Assembly: GCA_005503335.1 (NCBI GenBank)
Contig: SCMQ01000030.1
Location: 1 to 64,000, forward strand
Length of the DNA: 64,000 nt
Origin: Comamonadaceae bacterium 2FH
GTDB taxonomy: Bacteria > Pseudomonadota > Gammaproteobacteria > Burkholderiales > Burkholderiaceae_C
Direction of reading: 5' to 3'
The position numbers and the translations under genes were made by a program. Under the pieces are notes generated by a model. That model had not been told where the DNA came from, did no database searches, and was given only the letters and a program-made list of their open reading frames with translations. Shown one piece after another: positions 47,015-58,451 of the stretch. The stretch's first letter is position 1, and each line of letters opens with the position of its first letter.

Positions 47015-47398
47015 TTAACTCTTCTTCGCACTCTTGTACACCTTAAGGGCTCGAAGGACACCAAGTGATTCACTTAGCTTTTCGAGCGAGACCGAGGCAG
47101 CCGCAGACTCCTTTACGTAGGCCTCCGCATTGCCCTTAATTTCGCTGAGCGCGTCACGCAATTCAACCAATTCTTCAAGGAACTGCAAATCAACTTCAGC
47201 CGAGACGAACTCGTGCCCGCAGCTCAGGCATTCTCGCCCTCGCTGGAAGAACTGTATGTCGTCATGCTTGATGTAGTACTTGCGCTGACCGTAGTCACTC
47301 GGGTTGTACGTCACTTGTGCGGCTGGCACGGCTTTGCACGTCGTAACCTCCTTGCACGAGGGACAGTACATGTCAGTGCCGCCTTTAGTCACGCGCAT
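47015..47398 (-). CDS. Zinc-ribbon protein of unknown function
   Basis: A 127-residue protein. Cysteine pairs MYCPSCKEVTTC and RGRECLSCGHEF form a zinc ribbon of the NrdR-like kind, with KYYIKHDDIQFFQRGR between them. The C-terminal 60 residues are helical and charged (LEELVELRDALSEIKGNAEAYVKE), probably coiled coil. GGAG lies before the ATG at 47398. The gene sits in the AT-richer pocket. No ATP-cone follows the ribbon, so it is not NrdR itself. Confidence 0.72.
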   Translation of the reverse strand: MRVTKGGTDMYCPSCKEVTTCKAVPAAQVTYNPSDYGQRKYYIKHDDIQFFQRGRECLSCGHEFVSAEVDLQFLEELVELRDALSEIKGNAEAYVKESAAASVSLEKLSESLGVLRALKVYKSAKKS

Positions 47399-47520
47399 GT
47401 GCTCTCCTGAGGGTTAACGGCGCGAATAACCGGCGCGCTTAGCGTGTCCGGTTGATTTCTATGTCAGATCTCTACCAAGGCTCCAACAAATTAAGCAATG
47501 CAACTCTTAATTGGTCAAAA

Positions 47521-47739
47521 CTAAAATTCAATAGCAAACGAAACATCTTTTGATTTATCTCTAAACACCTCAAGAGCAAACGGCATTGCCCAGGAGTATA
47601 AATCATGAATTGTATAATCTTTACCGGCAATGGCGCCCCCTGTAATAAGAGATTCCTCAATATTTTTCGCCATAACAAACACCAGATCTTCTAGTGTATC
47701 AGGGGCTGTTTTACCTATATCTCGAAGTAGCTTGCTCAT
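47521..47739 (-). CDS. Small protein of unknown function, 72 aa
   Basis: The product is MSKLLRDIGKTAPDTLEDL followed by a short helical body and FALEVFRDKSKDVSFAIEF. GGAGAGG precedes the ATG at good spacing, which supports translation. It is clearly AT-rich compared with the core genome. I do not recognise the family. It could be a small immunity or phage-type protein; nothing in the sequence decides this. Confidence 0.6.
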   Translation of the reverse strand: MSKLLRDIGKTAPDTLEDLVFVMAKNIEESLITGGAIAGKDYTIHDLYSWAMPFALEVFRDKSKDVSFAIEF

Positions 47740-47769
47740 ATACCTCTCCTCTCAATTTCCAACGTTTGG

Positions 47770-48093
47770 AAAATGGGGGCACCCATTTTTTCATGCAGCC
47801 AACGACGCGGCAGATCATCCATCCACCCGGGCCGGACCAGTAGCAGGAAGGAAACTCAGTCTAAGTCGTCATCTTAAAGCTCCAGACCATCCCAAGTAGG
47901 CAGCGACGAACAAAAAGGTGGCCATCCACCAGAGGCCTCTTTTTTCAGAATCCTTCTCGGCAGCTGCCGCGCTTAAGAAGGAAACAAATACACCAATGAT
48001 TAGAATCAACTCCATCATCCGCGCACTCCTGGTTTTAGCCGAGCGCGTGTATTCGCTTGACTCCGGCCGGCTAATGGGTGTCCCCATTTTTTC
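47770..48093. repeat. Two similar terminator-like hairpins in direct orientation
   Basis: AAAATGGG-GGCA-CCCATTTT followed by TTC (47770-47792) and AATGGG-TGTC-CCCATT followed by TTTTC (48073-48093) share the pattern AATGGG-N4-CCCATTTTTTC. They are about 300 bases apart and bracket the 49-residue ORF. On the plus strand each could act as an intrinsic terminator, though all nearby genes are on the minus strand. They may instead be REP-like elements. Confidence 0.55.
47869..48018 (-). CDS. Small two-helix membrane protein, 49 aa
   Basis: The product starts MMELILIIGVFVSFLSAAAAEKDSEKRG and continues WWMATFLFVAAYLGWSGALR: two hydrophobic segments joined by a short charged loop. GGAG lies about ten bases before the first of two adjacent ATGs. 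The open frame extends upstream to 48087, but that part is not conserved-looking and lacks a ribosome-binding site. The gene lies between two copies of a terminator-like hairpin. Function unknown. Confidence 0.55.
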   Translation of the reverse strand: MMELILIIGVFVSFLSAAAAEKDSEKRGLWWMATFLFVAAYLGWSGALR

Positions 48094-48396
48094 TGAAGAA
48101 TCAACCTTACACTCTAACGAACAGCGTTTATCGGTCGCGAGACGACGTATGAACTAAGCATGGGACCTCCCTTTGCGGCCGATAAACCTTGTTGAACCGA
48201 GCCACGCGTGGCGACGGCGTGTTCTTGATGGGCAGTGTAAGTTTCATCCGCCGCCACGGGCAATGCAGGAGACCTGTCGCCCGGCCTATTGTGTGACCGC
48301 TGCAACACTTGCGCCAGTCAAACGGGCCGCAAGCGCCGCACACGGTGCGCCTGTGCAGAGCCCATGCGGCCAGGAACGGGGGCTGGGCCCAGCCAA
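48019..48396. other. 378-base gap downstream of parC with one inverted repeat
   Basis: No gene could be supported. GTTTATCGGTCGC (48126-48138) and GCGGCCGATAAAC (48175-48187) are inverted with one mismatch, 36 bases apart, with no U-tract. Base composition changes around 48130: GC-rich on the parC side and AT-rich beyond, so this may mark the edge of the accessory pocket. Confidence 0.5.
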
Positions 48397-50754
<2,358 letters not shown>

Positions 50755-50773
50755 CGTGAAAAGTCTGGTTCAG

Positions 50774-51022
50774 CTATGAAAGTAACAGGTAAGCAGCACC
50801 CACCCGCAACAGCAGGCGGTAGTGCGTCCAGCTCAATTCGTGGCGCAGTGCGTCACATTTCGGAAACGCTTGATAAAACAGACGCATGTAGCGCAGGTTG
50901 GAGGCATCGAAGCCCTTGCCGAACTCCTGCGACAAGGCCTGCCCCAGCTGCGGCAGCAAGCGCTTGCCATGCGCCGCCCTGGCCCGGCCGCCCTGCTCGA
51001 ACTCCACGATATGCCGGCCGGA
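50774..51022 (-). pseudogene. Remnant of a DUF1016 (PDDEXK nuclease, YhcG-like) gene
   Basis: About 70 codons match the N-terminal helical domain of DUF1016 proteins: GRHIVEFEQGGRARAAHGKRLLPQLGQALSQEFGKGFDASNLRYMRLFYQAFP and ALRHELSWTHYRLLLRV. The usual beginning and the whole C-terminal PDDEXK nuclease domain are absent. The frame opens in the end of parE and closes after VGAAYLLLS near the parC promoter. It is therefore a degraded fragment between two core genes rather than a functional small protein. Identification rests on family memory of the DUF1016 N-terminal motif. Confidence 0.72.
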
Positions 51023-51035
51023 CTGTTGGTCACGA

Positions 51036-53015
<1,980 letters not shown>

Positions 53016-53136
53016 GGTGGCGGATTGTAGTGGCTAGCACGCCCCGCCACTGGATGCAATTACAGGCAAATCGCGTCGCCGGGAGGCCCCGGCCGCGGCG
53101 ACTGCAGACCCGGGCCGAATTCGCTAAAGTCGTAGG

Positions 53137-54369
53137 ATGACTTTCGCCAAGAAAAACCTGACCATGGCCCAGGTGCTGGCCTGCGGCGCCGCCATCGTCA
53201 CCCTGTCCATGGGCGTGCGCCACGGCTTCGGCCTCTGGTTGCAGCCCGTCACCCAGGCCCAGGGCTGGACACGCGAGACCTTCGCCTTCGCGATGGCGAT
53301 CCAGAACCTGAGCTGGGGCTTGGCCGGCATCTTCGCCGGCATGCTGGCCGACCGCTTCGGCGCCGCCCGCGTCATCGTCGGCGGCGCCTTGCTCTACGCC
53401 CTGGGCCTGCTGGGCATGGCTTACTCGCCCACGCCGCTGCTGTTCGCCGCCACGGCCGGCGTGCTGATCGGCATGGCCCAGGCCGGCACGACCTATGCCG
53501 TGATCTACGGCGTGATCGGCCGCAACGTGCCGGCCGAGCGGCGCTCCTGGGCCATGGGCATCGCGGCGGCGGCCGGCTCCTTCGGCCAGTTCCTGATGGT
53601 GCCGGTGGAGGGCTTCCTGATCGGCGGCTTCGGCTGGCAGCAGGCGCTGGTGATCCTGGGGCTGGCGGCCCTGCTGATGGTGCCGCTGGCCTGGGGACTG
53701 CGCGAGCCGGGCTTCCATGGCGGCGCCCTGCCGCAGCGCGACCAGACCATCGCCCAGGCGCTGCGCGAGGCCTTCCGCTACCCGAGCTTCCAGCTGCTGA
53801 TGGCCGGCTACTTCGTGTGCGGCTTCCAGGTCGTGTTCATCGGCGTGCACATGCCCAGCTACCTCAAGGATCACGGCCTGTCGCCCCAGGTCGCGAGTTT
53901 CTCGCTGGCCCTGATCGGCCTGTTCAACGTCTTCGGCACCTATGCCGCCGGCATGCTGGGCCAGCGCCTGGCCAAGAGCCGGATCCTGGCCTTCATCTAC
54001 CTGGCGCGCGCGGTGGCGATCTCGGCCTTCCTGCTGGCGCCGCTGTCGCCCGCCAGCGTCTACCTGTTCTCGGCCGTCATGGGCCTGCTGTGGCTGTCCA
54101 CCGTGCCGCCGACCAATGCGGTGGTGGCGCAGATCTTCGGCATCCAGCACCTGTCCATGCTGAGCGGCTTCGTGTTCTTCAGCCACCAGATCGGCAGCTT
54201 CATGGGCGTGTGGCTGGGCGGCTACCTGTACGACCGCACCGGCAGCTACGACATCGTCTGGTACATCGCGATCGCGCTCGGCGTGTTCGCCGCCCTGGTG
54301 AACCTGCCGGTCAAGGAGGGCGCGATCCCGCGCCGCGCCCACCACCCGTCCAGGGCCCAGGCCGCCTGA
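53137..54369 (+). CDS. Major facilitator superfamily transporter
   Basis: A 410-residue transporter with twelve predicted helices. The start LSMGVRHGFGLWLQPVTQAQGWTRETFAFAMAIQNLSWGLAGIFAG, with GMLADRFGAARVI as the loop 2-3 motif, is typical of the oxalate/formate-antiporter-like and uncharacterised MFS group widespread in Burkholderiales. The last 20 residues are a short basic and alanine-rich cytoplasmic tail. A 42-codon ORF starts two bases after the stop. The substrate cannot be read from the sequence. Confidence 0.92.
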   Translation: MTFAKKNLTMAQVLACGAAIVTLSMGVRHGFGLWLQPVTQAQGWTRETFAFAMAIQNLSWGLAGIFAGMLADRFGAARVIVGGALLYALGLLGMAYSPTPLLFAATAGVLIGMAQAGTTYAVIYGVIGRNVPAERRSWAMGIAAAAGSFGQFLMVPVEGFLIGGFGWQQALVILGLAALLMVPLAWGLREPGFHGGALPQRDQTIAQALREAFRYPSFQLLMAGYFVCGFQVVFIGVHMPSYLKDHGLSPQVASFSLALIGLFNVFGTYAAGMLGQRLAKSRILAFIYLARAVAISAFLLAPLSPASVYLFSAVMGLLWLSTVPPTNAVVAQIFGIQHLSMLSGFVFFSHQIGSFMGVWLGGYLYDRTGSYDIVWYIAIALGVFAALVNLPVKEGAIPRRAHHPSRAQAA

Positions 54370-54371
54370 AC

Positions 54372-54500
54372 ATGAAGACCTCTGCCCGCAAATTCCTGTG
54401 GCATGGCGCGGCGCTGGCGCTGCTGCTGGCCGTGTTCGCGCTCTACGCGCGGCCGGACTTCCTGGTGACCCTGGCGGACCAGCTGTGGAGCTGCTTTTGA
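54372..54500 (+). CDS. Small membrane-anchored protein, 42 aa
   Basis: The product is MKTSARKFLWHGAALALLLAVFALYARPDFLVTLADQLWSCF: a basic N-terminus, one transmembrane helix and a short tail. It starts two bases after the MFS stop and its own stop overlaps the TTG start of the methyltransferase by three bases. The position and the coupled start make it likely to be real. Function unknown. Confidence 0.65.
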   Translation: MKTSARKFLWHGAALALLLAVFALYARPDFLVTLADQLWSCF

Positions 54501-55075
54501 GCGCCGCACCGAACCCCGTGGCGGTCGCGCATGGCGCCGAGGCCCCCTCGGCCTGGGTGCAGCGCTGGTCGCCGCTGGTGCGCCCGGGCGGCACGGTGCT
54601 CGACCTGGCCTGCGGCCTGGGCCGCCACATGCGCTGGTTCGCCGGGCGCGGTCATCCGGTGACCGGCGTGGACCGCTCGCCCGAGGCCATCGCGGCCGTG
54701 GCGCCGCTGGGCCGGGCCCTGTGCGCCGACATCGAGGACGGCCCCTGGCCGCTTCCCGGTGAGCGATTCGACGCCGTGATCGTGACCAACTACCTGTGGC
54801 GGCCGCTGCTGCCCCGGCTGCTGGACAGCCTGGCGCCGGGCGGCGTGCTGATCTACGAGACCTTCGCGGCCGGCAACGAGACCGTGGGCAAGCCCTCGCG
54901 ACCCGACTTCCTGCTGCAGGCCGGCGAGCTGCTGCGCGTCTGCCAGGGCCTGCGCTTGGTGGCCTACGAGGACGGCTTCCTGGACGCGCCGCCGCGCTTC
55001 GTGCAGCGCATCGCCGCCGTGCGAGAAGTTCCCGCGGTGCCGCCGGACGCCGCACCGCCGCGCTACCCGCTTTAG
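54497..55075 (+). CDS. Class I SAM-dependent methyltransferase
   Basis: A 192-residue Rossmann-fold methyltransferase. The SAM loop is VLDLACGLGRHMRWFAGRGHPVTGVDRSPEAI; motif II region AVIVTNYLWRPLLPRLLDSLAPGGVLIYETFAAGNE. The start is a TTG at 54497 with GGAG eight bases upstream, overlapping the preceding stop (TTGA). A longer frame from 54398 is mostly shadow of the small membrane protein. The subgroup resembles TehB-like or ubiquinone-type small methyltransferases; the substrate is unknown. Confidence 0.85.
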   Translation: MSAAPNPVAVAHGAEAPSAWVQRWSPLVRPGGTVLDLACGLGRHMRWFAGRGHPVTGVDRSPEAIAAVAPLGRALCADIEDGPWPLPGERFDAVIVTNYLWRPLLPRLLDSLAPGGVLIYETFAAGNETVGKPSRPDFLLQAGELLRVCQGLRLVAYEDGFLDAPPRFVQRIAAVREVPAVPPDAAPPRYPL

Positions 55076-55128
55076 GCGCCTGCCGGGCTCCTAGTTAGAA
55101 TGCTTTTTTCCCGTCAGAGAACACGGAC

Positions 55129-56013
55129 ATGACACCCATTACTGGCAGCATCGTGGCGCTCGCCACGCCCATGCACGAGGACGGCAGCGTCGACTATCCG
55201 CACCTGCGCAAGCTGATCGACTGGCACATCGCCGAAGGCACGGACTGCATAGGCGTCGTGGGCACCACGGGCGAGTCGCCCACGGTCAACGTCGACGAGC
55301 ACTGCGAGATCATCCGCGTCTCGGTCGAGCAGGCCAAGGGCCGCGTGCCCATCATGGCCGGCTGCGGCGCCAACAGCACGTCCGAGGCCATCGAGCTCGC
55401 CAGGTTCGCCAAGAAGGTCGGCGCCGACTGCCAGCTGCAGGTCGTCCCCTACTACAACAAGCCGACCCAGGAAGGCCAGTACCAGCACTTCAAGGCCATC
55501 GCCGAGGCCGTTGGCGACCTGCCGATCATCCTGTACAACGTGCCCGGCCGCACCGTGGCGGACATGCTGCCCGACACCGTGCTGCGCCTGGCGCAAGTGC
55601 CCGGCATCGTCGGCATCAAGGAAGCCACGGGCAACATCGAGCGCGCCCAGTGGCTGATCCGCGAAGCCCCGAAGGACTTCGCCATCTACTCGGGTGACGA
55701 CCCCACGGCGGTGGCGCTGATGCTCTGCGGCGGCCAGGGCAACGTGAGCGTCACGGCCAACGTCGCACCCCGGCTGATGCACGAGCTGTGCGTGGCGGCG
55801 ATCGCCGGCGACGTCAAGCGCGCGATGGCCATCCAGTTCCAGCTGATGCCGCTGCACAAGCAGCTGTTCGTGGAAGCCAACCCGATCCCGCTGAAGTGGG
55901 CCATGGCACGCATGGGGCTGTGCGGCCCCACCATGCGCCTGCCCATGACGCCGCTGTCGCCGGCCAACGAGCCCGTCGTCGAAGCGGCGCTGCGCGCCAG
56001 CGGCCTGCTCTGA
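55129..56013 (+). CDS. dapA: 4-hydroxy-tetrahydrodipicolinate synthase
   Basis: A 294-residue enzyme that condenses pyruvate with aspartate semialdehyde in the lysine/diaminopimelate pathway. The Schiff-base lysine is K164 in [12 protein letters not shown], the catalytic tyrosine Y136 in LYNVPGRT, and the GTTGES phosphate-like loop (T46, T47) is present. It is the first gene of dapA-bamC-MBL. A TAGAAT sequence at 55096-55101 may be its -10 box. Confidence 0.96.
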   Translation: MTPITGSIVALATPMHEDGSVDYPHLRKLIDWHIAEGTDCIGVVGTTGESPTVNVDEHCEIIRVSVEQAKGRVPIMAGCGANSTSEAIELARFAKKVGADCQLQVVPYYNKPTQEGQYQHFKAIAEAVGDLPIILYNVPGRTVADMLPDTVLRLAQVPGIVGIKEATGNIERAQWLIREAPKDFAIYSGDDPTAVALMLCGGQGNVSVTANVAPRLMHELCVAAIAGDVKRAMAIQFQLMPLHKQLFVEANPIPLKWAMARMGLCGPTMRLPMTPLSPANEPVVEAALRASGLL

Positions 56014-56042
56014 ACCCCTCGCCACCGAACCCCAAGAGAAAC

Positions 56043-57155
56043 ATGCACGTGAATGACATTGCACGACTGAGCCGCCGGCTCGGCTGGCTCGGCCTGACCC
56101 TGGCGCTGGGCGCCTGCACGGTCCTGGAGGGCGACCGGATCGACTACAAGAGCGCGGGCAAGGGCCCTTCGCTGGAGGTGCCGCCCGACCTCAGCCAGCT
56201 GTCCAAGGATGCGCGCTACACCGTGGCCGGCAGCGGCAGCGTCACGGCCAGCAGCTACCAGGGGGCCCAGGCCGCCAGCCCGGCGGTGCCCACGGCCGCC
56301 GCCAGCGTGGGCGACGTGCGCATCGAGCGCGCCGGCAACCAGCGCTGGCTGGTGGTCAACCGCCCGGCCGACCAGCTCTGGGGACCGGTGCGCGACTTCT
56401 GGCAGGAAAACGGCTTCCTGCTCACCATCGACCAGGCCAATCTCGGCATCATGGAAACCGACTGGGCCGAGAACCGCGCCAAGCTGCCGCAGGATTTCAT
56501 CCGCAGCACGCTGGGCAAGGTGCTGGACTCGCTCTACTCCACCGGCGAGCGCGACAAGTTCCGCACCCGCCTCGAGCGCGGCGCCTCCGGCGCCACCGAG
56601 ATCTACATCAGCCACCGCGGCATGATCGAGTCCCTGACGGGCACCCGGCTCGAAGGCCAGAACGCGGTCTGGCAGCCGCGCCCGGCCGACCCCGAGCTCG
56701 AGGCCGAATTCCTGCGCCGCCTGATGGTCAAGCTCGGCGTGTCGCAGGAGCAGTCCAAGACCGTGGTGGCCGCGGCGGGGACGGTCAAGCCGGCGGCCCG
56801 CGTGACCAAGGTGGACAGCCAGCCCGTGGCCCAGCTGGACGAGGACTTCGACCGCGCCTGGCGCCGCGTCGGCCTGGCGCTGGACCGCACCGGCTTCACC
56901 GTCGAGGACCGCGACCGCAGCCAGGGCACCTATTTCGTGCGCTACGTCGAGCCCAACGCCGACAAGAAGGAGCCCGGCTTGTTCGGCAAGCTGTTCGGCG
57001 GCGCCGCGCCGACCCCGGCCCCGCTCAAGTACCGCATCGTGGTGCGCGGCCAGGGTGGCAGCAGCACGGTGTCCGTGCTCAACGCCAACGGCGCGCCCGA
57101 GACCTCGGCCAGCGCGCAGCGCATCGTCCAGGTCATCGCCGACGAGCTCAAGTAA
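56043..57155 (+). CDS. bamC: Outer membrane protein assembly lipoprotein BamC
   Basis: A 370-residue lipoprotein of the BAM complex. The signal ends in LTLALGAC with C25 as the lipidation site, followed by the N-terminal BamC segment that binds BamD (VLEGDRIDYKSAGKGPSLEVPPDLSQL) and two helix-grip domains (WLVVNRPADQLWGPVRDFWQENGF; FDRAWRRVGLALDRTGFTVEDRDRSQGTYFVRY). The dapA-bamC order is the usual proteobacterial one. The start at 56043 places the signal peptide correctly; the frame opens further upstream inside dapA. Confidence 0.94.
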   Translation: MHVNDIARLSRRLGWLGLTLALGACTVLEGDRIDYKSAGKGPSLEVPPDLSQLSKDARYTVAGSGSVTASSYQGAQAASPAVPTAAASVGDVRIERAGNQRWLVVNRPADQLWGPVRDFWQENGFLLTIDQANLGIMETDWAENRAKLPQDFIRSTLGKVLDSLYSTGERDKFRTRLERGASGATEIYISHRGMIESLTGTRLEGQNAVWQPRPADPELEAEFLRRLMVKLGVSQEQSKTVVAAAGTVKPAARVTKVDSQPVAQLDEDFDRAWRRVGLALDRTGFTVEDRDRSQGTYFVRYVEPNADKKEPGLFGKLFGGAAPTPAPLKYRIVVRGQGGSSTVSVLNANGAPETSASAQRIVQVIADELK

Positions 57156-57168
57156 GCCGTCTCGCGCC

Positions 57169-57945
57169 ATGCTGCGCTTTCGCAGCCTGGGCAGCGGCAG
57201 CTCGGGCAACGCCACGCTGGTCGAAGCGCGCGGCAGCACGGGCCGGACCAGGCTGCTGGTCGATTGCGGCCTGGGCCTGCGCGAGCTCGATGCCCGGCTG
57301 GCCCGGGCCGGCCTGCAGGCCAGCGAGCTGCAGGCCATCTTCATCACCCACGAGCATGGCGACCACATCGGCTGCGCCCGCGCGCTGGCGCTGCGCGAGC
57401 GGCTGCCGGTCTGGATGAGCCAGGGCACGCACCAGGCGCTGGGCGGGCCCGACTTCGACGGCCTGCTGCAGTTCGCACGCGACACCCAGACCATCGCCAT
57501 CGGGGACCTGGAGCTCATGCCCTTCACCGTGCCGCACGATGCCCGTGAGCCCTTGCAGCTGCGCTGCAGCGACGGCGCCGCGCACCTGGGCCTGCTGACC
57601 GACCTGGGACACGCCACGCCCCATGTGCTGGCCCAGCTGGCCGGCTGCCAGGCCCTGCTGCTCGAATGCAACCACGACCCGGATCTGCTGGCCGCGTCGC
57701 GCTACCCGCCCTTCCTCAAGCGGCGTGTCGGCGGCCGGCATGGCCACCTGGCGAACGCGGAGGCGGCAGCGATACTCGAGGCCCTGCGGCACGACGGCCT
57801 GCTCCAGGTCGTGGCGGCACACCTGAGCGAGCGCAACAACCAGCCCGCGCTGGCCCAGGCGGCCCTGGCCGGCGTGCTGGGCTGCGCGCAGGAGGACATC
57901 GTGGTGGCGCAGCCCGAGGCAGGCACCGGCTGGCTGCAGGCCTGA
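57169..57945 (+). CDS. MBL-fold hydrolase, YycJ/WalJ type
   Basis: A 258-residue metallo-beta-lactamase fold protein. The start MLRFRSLGSGSSGNATLVEA and metal motif ITHEHGDHIGCA are the signature of the YycJ/WalJ group, thought to be a DNA 5'-exonuclease or related hydrolase. Further ligands lie in LTDLGHATPHV and LLECNHDPDLL. It is the third gene of the dapA operon, 13 bases after bamC. Confidence 0.9.
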   Translation: MLRFRSLGSGSSGNATLVEARGSTGRTRLLVDCGLGLRELDARLARAGLQASELQAIFITHEHGDHIGCARALALRERLPVWMSQGTHQALGGPDFDGLLQFARDTQTIAIGDLELMPFTVPHDAREPLQLRCSDGAAHLGLLTDLGHATPHVLAQLAGCQALLLECNHDPDLLAASRYPPFLKRRVGGRHGHLANAEAAAILEALRHDGLLQVVAAHLSERNNQPALAQAALAGVLGCAQEDIVVAQPEAGTGWLQA

Positions 57946-57991
57946 GAACGCCAGCCGGGCCAGGGCGACACCGGCCCGGGCGTTCGGGCAT

Positions 57992-58015
57992 AAAAAAAGC
58001 CACCTTGCGGTGGCT
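57992..58015 (-). terminator. Rho-independent terminator of the small lipoprotein gene
   Basis: On the minus strand AGCCACC-GCAA-GGTGGCT is followed by TTTTTTA. The stem is perfect (7 pairs). It lies 22 bases after the stop of the 75-residue lipoprotein gene. Confidence 0.88.
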
Positions 58016-58036
58016 TCGAAGCTTCGCTGGAAGCGA

Positions 58037-58264
58037 TTACTTCTTGACGGCGTCGGCAGCGGCCTTGGCAGCGTCGGCGGCGGCACCAGCGGCAGCGTCC
58101 GAAGCAGCGGCGGCGGGAGCGGAAGCGGCCTCAGCGGGGGCCGGAGCGGGAGCGGGGGCAGCGGCGGGAGCCGGGGCCGGCGCAGGAGCAGCTTCTTCCT
58201 TCTTGCCGCAGGCGGCCAGAGCAGCAGCCGCAATCAGGGTCGCCAGAACGAGCGATTTTTTCAT
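58037..58264 (-). CDS. Small Ala/Pro-rich lipoprotein
   Basis: A 75-residue protein. Signal MKKSLVLATLIAAAALAAC puts the lipidated cysteine at C19, followed by GKKEEA, an alanine-proline repeat region and an alanine-rich helix ending KAAADAVKK. GGA lies before the ATG at 58264. It is a single-gene unit: TATAAT box about 110 bases upstream and a strong terminator after the stop, so probably well expressed. It resembles abundant small periplasmic lipoproteins of unknown role in this group. Confidence 0.82.
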   Translation of the reverse strand: MKKSLVLATLIAAAALAACGKKEEAAPAPAPAPAAAPAPAPAPAEAASAPAAAASDAAAGAAADAAKAAADAVKK

Positions 58265-58372
58265 TTCAATTTTCCTTAGGGTGAGAAAAAACAATTTCCG
58301 GAAACTGTCGCCACAACCATCGGGTTGCATCGACCGAGAGAAAGGACTCGAGCTCTTTCTGCTCCGCCGCGG

Positions 58373-58378
58373 ATTATA
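58373..58378 (-). promoter_or_regulatory. Consensus -10 box for the small lipoprotein gene
   Basis: TATAAT on the minus strand, 109 bases upstream of the start codon. A TTGTAA lies 19 bases further upstream and may serve as a weak -35. The implied leader is about 100 bases long. Confidence 0.55.
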
Positions 58379-58451
58379 GCCACAAGAAAATCAATTCTTA
58401 CAAACCCTGAGGCGAGCCATGAGTAACCGCGCGCTACATCCCTGCCGCCGC

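Noticed and set aside
46943-47450. Possible integron attC sites between the small genes of the accessory pocket
   Set aside because: Hairpins and GTTAAC-like ends are present, but the RYYYAAC and GTTRRRY core sites do not match and spacing is wrong. No integrase is present.
54398-54496. Upstream ATG for the methyltransferase
   Set aside because: The added residues are a frame-shifted reading of the 42-aa membrane protein; TTG at 54497 has a good ribosome-binding site and begins the conserved region.
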